41,751 nt of DNA from an uncultured Haliea sp. (lineage in GTDB: Bacteria; Pseudomonadota; Gammaproteobacteria; Pseudomonadales; Halieaceae). The notes under the pieces were generated by a model. That model had not been told where the DNA came from. It saw nothing but the letters and a program-made list of their open reading frames with translations, and made no database searches. A program made the translations under genes and the position numbers. This document shows positions 34,037-41,751 of the stretch, one piece after another (the first letter of the stretch is position 1; every line of letters begins with the position of its first letter). The DNA lies in contig CAJXUQ010000026.1 in assembly GCA_913061145.1 (NCBI GenBank), positions 1 through 41,751 on the forward strand, written 5' to 3'.

Positions 34037-34898
34037 CTGGCCGCTTGCGCCGCAGCAGTGATTCCTGTGCGGTTGACGCCACCAGCTCCCCCTGACGGTT
34101 GTAGAAGCTCCCTCGGCTCAAGCCGCGGCCGCCGTGCGCGGTGGGGCTGTCAATCGCGTAGAGCAGATACTCGTCAACCCGCAGCGGACGATGTATCCAC
34201 AATGCGTGGTCCAGGCTGGCGGTTTGCATCTGTGGGTCCATGACTGTCACCGGATGCGGCAGGAGGGCAGCGCCCAGCAAAGCGAAATCCGAGATGAAGG
34301 CGAGGATCGTCTGGTGTCGAACCGGGTCGTCGCCGATGACCTGCTCCGGATCCAGTACCCGGAACCAGGTGTATTGCTCTGGCTCTTGCGGTTGTGGGTT
34401 CAGATAATCCCGTCGCTTCACGGGGCGTCGTTCGAGGGCCTGCATCATCGGCGGTCCAAAGCGCTCCGGATGGCGCTTGGCCATCTGGCTCCAGAACTCG
34501 AAATCGGTTTCCAGCTCTTCGGGCGGCGTGACGCTGGGCATGTCGAACTGGTGGCTGAATCCTTCTTCTTCGGCCTGGAACGATACCGACGTACTGAAAA
34601 TAGGGATGCCATCCTGTTTCGCAGTCACCCGCCGCGTGGTGAAGCTGCCGCCGTCGCGCAGCGGGTCGACCTCGTACACAATCTGTTTTTTCGGGTTTCC
34701 CGGGCGCAGGAAATAGGCGTGCATGGAATGCGCCTTCCGGTCGACGTCTACGGTCCTGCTCGCTGCGTTCAGGGACTGTGCCAGCACCTGCCCGCCGAAA
34801 ACGCGGGGCGGGTAGCTCGGGCTGTTTCCGATGAACAGGTACTTGTCGATGCGCTCGACTTCGAGCAGGGTCAGTAGCTTCTGCAGTTTATCTGCCAC
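34023..34898 (-). CDS. tesB: acyl-CoA thioesterase II (TesB family)
   Basis: A 291-residue double hot-dog thioesterase. Landmarks are VFGGQVLAQSLNAA in the first half and, in the second, FISDFALLG (catalytic-type Asp), TASLDHALWIHRP and VASTAQESL (catalytic-type Gln). The Thr of the E. coli triad is replaced by Ser in ASLDH, a conservative change. It cleaves acyl-CoA to free acid and CoA. The start is taken as GTG 34898, with AAGAGG 7 nt before, matching family length. It lies 22 bp downstream of the tandem TetR gene and is likely cotranscribed with it. Confidence 0.92.
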   Translation of the reverse strand: MADKLQKLLTLLEVERIDKYLFIGNSPSYPPRVFGGQVLAQSLNAASRTVDVDRKAHSMHAYFLRPGNPKKQIVYEVDPLRDGGSFTTRRVTAKQDGIPIFSTSVSFQAEEEGFSHQFDMPSVTPPEELETDFEFWSQMAKRHPERFGPPMMQALERRPVKRRDYLNPQPQEPEQYTWFRVLDPEQVIGDDPVRHQTILAFISDFALLGAALLPHPVTVMDPQMQTASLDHALWIHRPLRVDEYLLYAIDSPTAHGGRGLSRGSFYNRQGELVASTAQESLLRRKRPVSDT

Positions 34899-34920
34899 GA
34901 ATATGCCTCTTTGAGTGGGC

Positions 34921-36213
34921 TCAGGCCTGGCCTTTGCGGGGCGCGAGTCCGTTGAAAAACAGGTCGAAGTAGTCGATGGCGACCGCGTCGAGATCGTCCA
35001 CACGGCGCCACAGTTTGATGTCCATGGAAGCGTTGATGGCGCCCGTGATCAGTTGTTGTGCGATGAAGGGATCAATGTCCCGTATGCTGCCATCGCTTAT
35101 CCCCTCGCGGATAAAGTCGCCGAAGCGCCGATTGGAGGCCTCTGTACGTGCCAGGATCTGTTTACGGCGTGGAATCGGCAGTGCAGTGATGGTGCTGTAG
35201 CGGATCAGCGGGCCGCGGTCAGAGTTCTGCGCGTGAAAGATCTTCCGGCACACCTGATCAATCTTGTGCAGCCCATTACCCTGTAGCTGTACTGCCTGGG
35301 CATGGATTTCTTCGTTAATATCCAGCGAATAGGTGTAACAGTTGAACAGCAGGTCCTCTTTATTGCGGATATGGTAGTAGAAGGCGCCTTTGGATACGTT
35401 CAGTTGCTCCGCGATTTCATCCAGCGAGGTACCCGTAAAACCTTTCTTGTTGAAGAACCAGGTGCCTGTTTTGTAGAACGCCTGCTGTTTCTGCCTGTTC
35501 TGTTCATCGCGGTCGAAGCCTTGTATGTAGGGTTCCGATGACGTGCTGATGGCCAGTGGTGCTGGCTGATAGATATCATCACCGCTGCGCAGCCCATGCG
35601 CAATAATGTCCCAGGCCTGTGCTGCCACCTGGGGTACTGAGTTTCTCGGCAGGCTGTGTAGCCAGAAAAATACCCAGTCCACCGAGCCAAGGATCGCCCG
35701 CGTTGCAGCCGAGGTTTCACAGGGCCTGATTTCGCCAGCGGTGATACCGTCGCGCAGGTAGCTACGTAGGTGCTTGAACATGTCGATGTAGCGGGACTCC
35801 ACCTCATCCCGCTGTGCCCCCTGCAGGGAGGCGATTTCCAACAGTGCCGCGTAGTGGGGCCCCCTGTTTTCTTGCGCCGCCAGCCAGTTTTCGAATTGCA
35901 GAAGGAAGAATTGACGCGCTCGCTCCAGCGGGCTCTCGCAGCGGCGCTCAATCTCGGCCATCGATTGCAGGTGATGATCCAGTGTTGCCAGGTAGCACTG
36001 GAAAATGAGCTCTTCCTTGGTTTTTACATAGTAGTAGAGGCTGGTTTTCGTGAGCCCGAGGGACTCGGCGATATCGCGCAGTGTGGTTGCCCGCGAGCCC
36101 TTCGAGTTGAACAGCCGTGCTGCCTGGGAAAGGATGGCCGCGCGCTTGGCATCGTGCTGTGCAGTTCGGTTGAACGGTGATCCCTGTCGTGGTCCCTCAC
36201 TCAGTCTGGTCAT
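34921..36213 (-). CDS. regulator with two complete fused TetR modules
   Basis: A 430-residue protein containing two TetR units in one chain. The first helix-turn-helix is at about residues 22-73 (AARLFNSKGSRATTLRDIAE, LGLTKTSLYYYVKTKEELIF) followed by an all-helical domain to about 215. The second is at about 245-292 (TSLDEIAEQ, LNVSKGAFYYHIRNKEDLLF), again followed by a helical domain. TetR proteins normally work as dimers of one such unit, so this looks like a covalent pseudo-dimer or double dimer. The two halves are clearly diverged. It is next to tesB and downstream of MATE and tag genes on the same strand; targets are probably lipid-related, but this is inferred. ATG 36213 follows AGAGG. 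Confidence 0.9.
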   Translation of the reverse strand: MTRLSEGPRQGSPFNRTAQHDAKRAAILSQAARLFNSKGSRATTLRDIAESLGLTKTSLYYYVKTKEELIFQCYLATLDHHLQSMAEIERRCESPLERARQFFLLQFENWLAAQENRGPHYAALLEIASLQGAQRDEVESRYIDMFKHLRSYLRDGITAGEIRPCETSAATRAILGSVDWVFFWLHSLPRNSVPQVAAQAWDIIAHGLRSGDDIYQPAPLAISTSSEPYIQGFDRDEQNRQKQQAFYKTGTWFFNKKGFTGTSLDEIAEQLNVSKGAFYYHIRNKEDLLFNCYTYSLDINEEIHAQAVQLQGNGLHKIDQVCRKIFHAQNSDRGPLIRYSTITALPIPRRKQILARTEASNRRFGDFIREGISDGSIRDIDPFIAQQLITGAINASMDIKLWRRVDDLDAVAIDYFDLFFNGLAPRKGQA

Positions 36214-36298
36214 GCAGCGCCTCTGCGGGTTTTGGAACTTCCGCCATCCGTACTCGATAGTCGACAATTCAAACTTTAAGTATTTTTTTTGTCGCTGT

Positions 36299-37672
36299 CT
36301 AGCGCGCGTCCTCTGCGTTTCTGCCCGAGGTGGTGTGCAGCCACTTCCGGGAGCGATAACGCCACATCAACATGCAGGATTTCAACAGGTAATCCAGCAG
36401 CATCACGGCAAAAACCCAATAGACGGACAAGCTGAGTTGCACGCAGAGCCAGGCGGGTAGCAGGCGACCGAATATAATTCCGATGAATGTCGCCAGCAGC
36501 GGGAAACGTGTGTCGCCAGCTCCCCGCAGCGCGCCGGCCAGCGCAAAATCAACCGCCATCATGGGCTGTGCAAGGCAAATGATATAGATGAAGCCGACCG
36601 TGAGGTCTATCACCTCGGTATCGTCAATCATGAAGGTAGCTAGATCTCGGGCATACCAGGCCATCAGCGCGGAGAGTGTGATCATCGCCAGAAGTGCCAT
36701 ACGCAGGGATCTCCAGCCGATGAGCATCGCCTGCGCCGGGCGGCCCGCTCCCAGTTGCTGTCCGACCAGAGTCGCCGTTGCGATCCCGAAACCGAAGCCG
36801 ACGACGATTGGGAAGGCAACAAGGCTGATACCTATACCGTAGGCCGCGTAGGCACTGGTGCCGTAGTTGGCCACAATTGCAAAGAACGCGAGGAAGGCGA
36901 TTTGTACAACACCTTGTTCAGTGACAGCAGGGAGGGCAATGCGCACCAGTTTGCGGGCTGCAGTCCAGTCAAAGCGCGCCTCTCCAACAGGTTGCAGGTT
37001 GAATCGGCCTTTCCACCACATCAACACGAAGGTTACGGTTACCAAAGCGCCCGCTATGCCTCCGCCCAGTGCAACGCCGGCTACACCCATGGTTGGCAGC
37101 GGGCCCACGCCAAATGCCAGCGCGTAACCAAAAATCACATTCATGAAGGTACTGCAGGCGAGAAAATACAGCGGCGTAATCACATCGCCTGTGGCACGCA
37201 ACGAGGTGGACAACATCATGTTTGTTGCCGAAAAGAGGTTGAATAAACCCAGCCAAAAAATAAAGCTCGCGGCGAGTACGGTAGTCGCATTGTCCAAGCC
37301 AAAAATTCCAGCAATGGCGTAAGGCACCCAAAGCACAGGGACGGTCAATAGTCCCGCAACCAGCAGCGCCAATAGCAATGCTGTCCAGCTTGCCATCTCG
37401 GCCTCAGCGACCTGCTTCGCCCCCCAGTGTCTGGAAACGGTTGCTGTTGTCGCTACCGATAGCCCCATGAGGATAGCCTGCACAAGAAAGAACACCCGGT
37501 GGCCGGTGGTTACCGCGGCGACCGCAGATGTACCAAGCCCTGCGGCGATCTTGATATGCAGAAAGCCCACGGTGGTGAATAGCAGGTTGGAGATAATCGT
37601 GGGCCAGGCCAACTGCCATACCCGTGCACTGCTCGACTCCCTGGCCTCCATCAACCGGCTCGTGTCACCCAT
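36299..37672 (-). CDS. MATE-family efflux transporter
   Basis: A 457-residue polytopic protein with about twelve transmembrane helices in two similar halves, typical of MATE exporters (WQLAWPTIISNLLFTTVG..., VGQQLGAGRPAQAM). These pump cationic compounds or other small molecules out using Na+ or H+. ATG 37672 shares its A with the TGA of the tag gene (TGATG), so translation is coupled. TTG 37675 would add one residue. Substrate is unknown. The 85-bp gap after its stop carries an A-tract and the promoter region of the tandem TetR gene. Confidence 0.92.
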   Translation of the reverse strand: MGDTSRLMEARESSSARVWQLAWPTIISNLLFTTVGFLHIKIAAGLGTSAVAAVTTGHRVFFLVQAILMGLSVATTATVSRHWGAKQVAEAEMASWTALLLALLVAGLLTVPVLWVPYAIAGIFGLDNATTVLAASFIFWLGLFNLFSATNMMLSTSLRATGDVITPLYFLACSTFMNVIFGYALAFGVGPLPTMGVAGVALGGGIAGALVTVTFVLMWWKGRFNLQPVGEARFDWTAARKLVRIALPAVTEQGVVQIAFLAFFAIVANYGTSAYAAYGIGISLVAFPIVVGFGFGIATATLVGQQLGAGRPAQAMLIGWRSLRMALLAMITLSALMAWYARDLATFMIDDTEVIDLTVGFIYIICLAQPMMAVDFALAGALRGAGDTRFPLLATFIGIIFGRLLPAWLCVQLSLSVYWVFAVMLLDYLLKSCMLMWRYRSRKWLHTTSGRNAEDAR

Positions 37673-38259
37673 CAAGCTCCCCCGGTCTCATAGGCGAGGC
37701 GACGGCATTCCGCGTGCCGGAAGCAGTCTGTGAGGTGATCGTTGACCATGCCGATGGCCTGCATGTAAGCGTAGATGATCGTCGACCCTACGAAGCTGAA
37801 TCCGCGATTCTTCAGATCCTTGCTGATCCTGTCCGAAAGCGGAGTACGTCCCGGCACCTCAGCCATACTTGCCCAATGATTGGTGATCGGAACATTGTCG
37901 ACATACTGCCAGAGGTAGTTGGAAAATGAGCCAGCGGCTGCCTGGATATTCAAAAATGCCTGGGCGTTTTTACGCGCGCTAAATACCTTCAGCCGATTGC
38001 GCACAATGCCCGGATCCAGCAGAGCACGCTCTAACTGCGCATCGGACAAGAGTGCCACTTTCTCGGGGTCCAGACCTGCGAGCGTGCGGTGATAGCCGTC
38101 TCGCTTGCGCAGTACGGTAATCCAGGAAAGGCCCGCCTGTGCCCCCTCCAGCACCAGAAACTCGAACAGCGTAGGGTCGTGGCGTACTGGTACGCCCCAC
38201 TCCTGATCATGATAGGCCAGGTAAAGGGGGTCGGTTCCGCACCAACCGCAGCGCTTCAT
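37672..38259 (-). CDS. tag: 3-methyladenine DNA glycosylase I
   Basis: A 195-residue Tag protein. The start MKRCGWCGTDPLYLAYHDQEWG has zinc ligands C4 and H17; the partner ligands are in the C-terminal DHLTDCFRHAEC. The central region GAQAGLSWITVLRKRDGYH also matches. It removes 3-methyladenine from DNA. ATG 38259 is preferred because it lies 9 nt from AGAGGA; ATG 38268 would abut the Shine-Dalgarno. It is the first gene of a tag-MATE pair. Confidence 0.95.
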   Translation of the reverse strand: MKRCGWCGTDPLYLAYHDQEWGVPVRHDPTLFEFLVLEGAQAGLSWITVLRKRDGYHRTLAGLDPEKVALLSDAQLERALLDPGIVRNRLKVFSARKNAQAFLNIQAAAGSFSNYLWQYVDNVPITNHWASMAEVPGRTPLSDRISKDLKNRGFSFVGSTIIYAYMQAIGMVNDHLTDCFRHAECRRLAYETGGA

Positions 38260-38383
38260 TGTGCTCATTCCTCTACTGTCCCAGCAAAAGCCCTCAGTAT
38301 CAGACTGTCCCGGTATCCTGTCTAGCATCAATGCCTTCGTGTGATCTGGCGCCGTATCCCGGTGTGTGCCAGAATTCATCCCC

Positions 38384-39142
38384 ATGACAGATACCATACG
38401 CTACGAGTGCACCGGGCACATCGCCCGCCTGACACTGAACAATCCCGCTCAGCACAATGCCCTGGGGCAAGAGCAGCTGAGCGCCATTCAATCTGCCTTG
38501 GTGGCTGTGCAGGGCGACGAGCAGGTCCGGGTTCTGGTCATTACCGGTGAAGGCGACAAGACATTCTGTGCCGGGGCGTCCCTGCAACAGCTGGGCAGCG
38601 GGAATTTATCCGGCGACACCTTTCAGGAAACGACAGACCTCATCGCCGATCTTCCTATACCGACCATCTGTGCTATCAGCGGCAACGTGTATGGCGGTGG
38701 CGCAGAATTGGCGCTCAGTTGTGACTTTCGTGTCGGTATTGCTGGCAGTAAATTAAGGGTTCCCGCGGCAGCCATAGGCCTTTGTTATCCCGTCAGTGGC
38801 GTAAACCGCTTTGTGGAGCGTTTGGGCGTGAGCGCTGCAAAGCGCATGCTCCTGGCGGCAGAGGAAATGCCCGCGCAGACGCTGCTGGAAATTGGTTTCC
38901 TTGATTACCTGGTGCAGCCTGCGGCTCTCAAAGACACCGTCGACAAGCTCGCAGCCAGTATCGCAGCGCTCGCTCCGCTTTCAGTGAGAGCCATGAAGAA
39001 GATCATCCAGCAATCAGCTGCAGGCACGCTCGACCGGGCGTTCGCCCAGGGGCTGGCGGCTGAGTGCCTGGAGTCACAGGACCTGCAGGAGGGGTTCAGG
39101 GCGCGTCAGGAAAAGCGTGAGCCCAGGTTTCAGGGCCGCTGA
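38384..39142 (+). CDS. enoyl-CoA hydratase/isomerase (crotonase) family protein, atypical active site
   Basis: A 252-residue crotonase-fold protein. The CoA/oxyanion motifs are kept: NNPAQHNAL, KTFCAGASL and GNVYGGGAELALSCDFRV. The two Glu residues of enoyl-CoA hydratase are not: the usual PE..G reads PAAAIG, and the A.EM position reads AKRM. It may be an isomerase, hydrolase, decarboxylase or a different lyase using other residues. ATG 38384 gives a normal N-terminus (MTDTIRYECTGHIARLTLN); an in-frame GTG lies at 38366. The end overlaps the convergent sensor gene by 13 bp. Confidence 0.88.
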   Translation: MTDTIRYECTGHIARLTLNNPAQHNALGQEQLSAIQSALVAVQGDEQVRVLVITGEGDKTFCAGASLQQLGSGNLSGDTFQETTDLIADLPIPTICAISGNVYGGGAELALSCDFRVGIAGSKLRVPAAAIGLCYPVSGVNRFVERLGVSAAKRMLLAAEEMPAQTLLEIGFLDYLVQPAALKDTVDKLAASIAALAPLSVRAMKKIIQQSAAGTLDRAFAQGLAAECLESQDLQEGFRARQEKREPRFQGR

Positions 39143-41713
39143 TCCTTTTTCTTCGGCTTCTCAGCGAGCAAGAACTGTCCTAGCACAGACTTGCGGTCTG
39201 AGCCAATCCTGAGGGCGCCGCGCGCAGCCAATGCAACGTCAGCCACGATGGCAAAACCAGCAAACTCCGCCGCCTCAAAACTCAGGCCTGCCGGTATGCC
39301 CACGCCGTTGTCCTGAATTTCGAGCTGCACTTCGTTGACCGATGGCATCGTTAAAGCGATACGCAGGTAGCAAGGCCCCTGTGACGCTGCAAAGCTGTGG
39401 CGCAAGCTGTTTTCGAACAGCTCACCAATGATTACTGCAATAGGTATCGCCTGTGAAGCTGGAAGTAGTTCATTCGTGGCATCGTTGATTGCGGTCAGTC
39501 GCTGGTTCAACTCGGGATGCCGCTCTGCAGCCAGTGTGAAGAGCTTTGAAACGAAGGCATGGGGATCAAGGTAGAGCTGCTCTCCTCGGTAGTAAAGTGC
39601 ATCCTGAACCAGATCCAGCACCCGCAGCCTGTACTCAATACCAGACTGAAGTGCAGACACGTCGCCGTGCGCGTACTCAGCGCTGCGTCGGATACAGACA
39701 TTTGCCCAGGCCAGCAACTCCTTGTTGTAGCGATGCATTGAGTCTGCGAGTACACGCTGGAAGTCCATCTGGTCCTGGACCTCGTCAGCGAACTGATCGG
39801 CTATTCTCTGCATCTCATCCGCTTGCTTCTCTGCCTGCTCCTTTAGCATCCGTTCCCGGTATAACCTGAGCATCAGATAGACGATAGCCAGCACGAACAG
39901 GCCGTAGAGCGTATATGCCCACCATGTTCGCCACGGCGCGGGTTTTACAGTGACGCCGATCGATACGCCCTCCGGGTTCCATACCCCCGAGGCATTCAGC
40001 GCTTGGGCCTTGAACACGTAACTGCCGGCGGGCAAATTTGTGTATGTGGCGAAACCGCGGTTACCGATGTCTACCCAGTCGTCATCAAAGCCCTCCAGCT
40101 TGTGACGATACCTGGTGGTATCCACGTTGGTAAGGTCTCTTGTACTGAAATTCAGGGTCAGAAACCGATCTTTGTGGGTTAGGGTGATGGTTTCGGTGGC
40201 ACCGCGAGGCCTGTTAAGCCGAACACTCTTATTTCCGACGTCGATTCGATGGAGGTGAACTTCCGCCTCTTCTGGTGCCGGGGGAATATCATCTGGGTGA
40301 AATCTATAAAATCCATCTTCGCCGCCAAAATACAGAAAACCTTGGCTATCCTTAAACGAGCTGTTCAATTCGAAGCCGATACTGGAGACACCATACTGTT
40401 CGCCATAATGAACAATGGTGCCATCGGGTCTCCTGCGGGATATACCTCGGTCGGTAGAGAACCAGATTTCATCCCCGATTCCGCTTTGAATTGAGTAAAT
40501 GGCTGAATTCAGGACTGGCATTTCAGCTGAATCCTTCTCGATCCAAGGGTTTATCGCTGATCTGGAAGAGCTTTTCCGATATTTGAAGAGCCCATCATGC
40601 ATTGAACCAAACCATAAAAAGTTATGGGTTTCTCCAACAGTCCAAATGGTCGGCTCACTCGCCAGATCAGGTTTTGGGGCAGAAAAATTGACGCGTCGCA
40701 GATCTTTGATAGATAGGTCAAGAATGCGCAAGCCGGCCTCAGTCCCTAGCCAGATCGTGCCATCCCTGGACTGAAAGATGAATAAAATCTGATTGATTCC
40801 TGAAGGTTCACCACTTTCGACTTCAACATGTATCGCGCTTGCCTCTTCTGCGTTCAGTATCGCGACACCGCGTCCATATGTTCCGATTAGCTGTAAGCCT
40901 TCATTTGTCTTTAGGAAGCTGCTAATGGAGTCAGACTTTAGTCCTTGTAAAATTGACTTATTCCAATTCTCCGAGCTTAGAGCAGGTCCCTGTAGTATCT
41001 CAAACCCACGATTTCGATATCCAACGTAAAGCTCATCGCCGGTTCCATACACCGACATTATGCCTTTCATCTTCAAACTGGTGTGATCTGTTTGGTTGTG
41101 CGAACTGACGACGTCATTGTTCGAGATGTCTACCAAAGAAACTCCGTTGTACGAAGCAACTAGCATGATGCTATCGGTGATCTGTGCAAACCCAATTATC
41201 GATTCAAAGTTATCGTGCACATTCTTGTCGAAAAGATGAAATGGCGACTCTATGAGACGGAATAGACCTTTGTAAGTTCCAATCCAAAACGCGTTGCTTT
41301 CAGAGTTACCTACGCTAACGGACGTGACGTCGCTGAGAAATGATTGAGAGTCTTTGCGTGGTTGCGCGTAGCAGCTATTGTATTTCAAATTGCATAGAAA
41401 GAGCCCCTGATCACTGCCAATAACGGCCGTTTGGGAGGATTTGGTAAGCTTTATGTCATGAACAATTGCGTTAGCAAGGTCTCCCGAGCCAGGCCCAACA
41501 TGGTTCGGTATGCGGCAGCGACCGGTATCTCTGTTAAAAATAAATATTCCTTGTCCACCTGTTCCAATGAGAAGCTCCCCGTCTGAACCTTTGGCTACTT
41601 CGTTAATCGTCGAAGAAATCTGACACACGGCGGTAACATTGAATGTGTTCCGAGTTCGATCTTCCTTTGAAATCTCAAAAATCGCCCCGGTATCGTACGC
41701 GGATTCAACTCGC
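39130..41713 (-). CDS. beta-propeller/Y_Y_Y sensor histidine kinase (HisKA_2-like), N-terminus unresolved
   Basis: The frame is open from just after a TAG at 41715-41713 to TGA at 39130. The first usual start is GTG 41628, giving 832 residues. Repeated propeller blades occupy residues 1 to about 480 (for example DGELLIGTGGQGIFIFN, DGTIWLGTEAGLRILD). A Y_Y_Y domain follows (about 493-556), then one transmembrane helix (about 561-585), a coiled coil, and a kinase with phospho-acceptor His near residue 630 (SMHRYNKELL), N-box GELFENSLRHSF and G1 DNGVGIP. A signal peptide expected for such a periplasmic sensor is missing, and the open frame already encodes blade-like sequence before 41628. The gene may be truncated, or start upstream beyond a disruption. 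Its first third is more AT-rich than the rest of the window. Confidence 0.8.
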
Positions 41714-41722
41714 TAGTGCAAC

Positions 41723-41730
41723 GGGGGGGG
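41723..41730. repeat. eight-base poly-G/poly-C tract
   Basis: Eight consecutive G (plus strand) lie 10 bp upstream of the TAG that closes the sensor kinase frame. Such tracts slip in replication and sequencing. A one-base slip here alone would not reopen the sensor frame, because the in-frame TAG at 41713-41715 lies downstream of the tract on the minus strand. Confidence 0.6.
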
Positions 41731-41751
41731 TGATTCCAAAAAATACCTGAT

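Noticed and set aside
36281-36291. T-rich run after the tandem TetR promoter region as a terminator of MATE
   Set aside because: The run is an A-tract in the MATE reading direction and no stem precedes it on that strand.
41713-41751. Repair of the sensor kinase frame by a one-base slip in the poly-C tract
   Set aside because: The in-frame TAG lies between the tract and the coding part, so changing the tract length cannot remove it. The other two upstream frames do not read like propeller sequence into the gene.

Overview
The window reads as chromosomal DNA of a fairly GC-rich gammaproteobacterium. The gene set (ssrA/smpB, ratA-ratB, divergent bamE/fur, recN, hrcA-grpE-dnaK-dnaJ-dapB, aceK) and the many acyl-CoA, SDR, P450 and TetR genes suggest a marine Halieaceae-type (OM60/NOR5-like) bacterium. 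That placement is an inference from gene content, not a phylogeny. No insertion sequence, CRISPR array, rRNA or ordinary tRNA gene was seen.

Layout. 1-843: tail of an unidentified gene, then the tmRNA gene on the minus strand, whose tag peptide reads ANDDNYGAQLAA. 844-1908: a malate/L-lactate dehydrogenase family enzyme. 1912-8190 (minus): a seven-gene MoxR/Bat operon (moxR, DUF58, DUF4381, batA, batB, TPR, batD) in which four of six junctions are ATGA overlaps. 8281-8763: smpB. 8871-11029: an NSS-type transporter, ratA and ratB. 11037-11893: divergent bamE and fur. 12032-16749: an oxidative cluster of cytochrome P450, KshA-like Rieske oxygenase, acetoacetate-decarboxylase-like protein and SDR, with a convergent TetR gene; a good sigma70 promoter with an inverted repeat over its -35 precedes it. 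16828-24462: recN diverging from hrcA, then grpE, dnaK, dnaJ and dapB, with matching sigma32-like promoters before grpE and dnaK. 24499-25353: a thioredoxin-TPR chaperone (CnoX-like). 25462-31563: an alkylsulfatase-like lipoprotein, two acyl-CoA dehydrogenases (one apparently lacking a catalytic base), an LLM-class oxidoreductase and an SDR. 31578-34036: aceK with a histidine-phosphatase-fold protein lacking its second catalytic His. 34023-38259 (minus): a TesB thioesterase, a regulator with two complete TetR modules, a MATE transporter and 3-methyladenine glycosylase I. 38384-39142: a crotonase-fold protein lacking both usual glutamates. 39130-41713 (minus): a beta-propeller/Y_Y_Y sensor kinase with an unresolved N-terminus.

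How the genes work together. ssrA and smpB are the two halves of trans-translation. hrcA-grpE-dnaK-dnaJ forms the heat-shock chaperone system, with CnoX nearby. The Bat operon probably encodes an envelope complex assembled by a MoxR AAA+ ATPase. The best candidates for undescribed biology are the P450-Rieske-ADC-like-SDR cluster with its putative operator, the sulfatase/heteromeric acyl-CoA dehydrogenase/LLM/SDR cluster, and the tandem TetR regulator. The substrates of both clusters are unknown.
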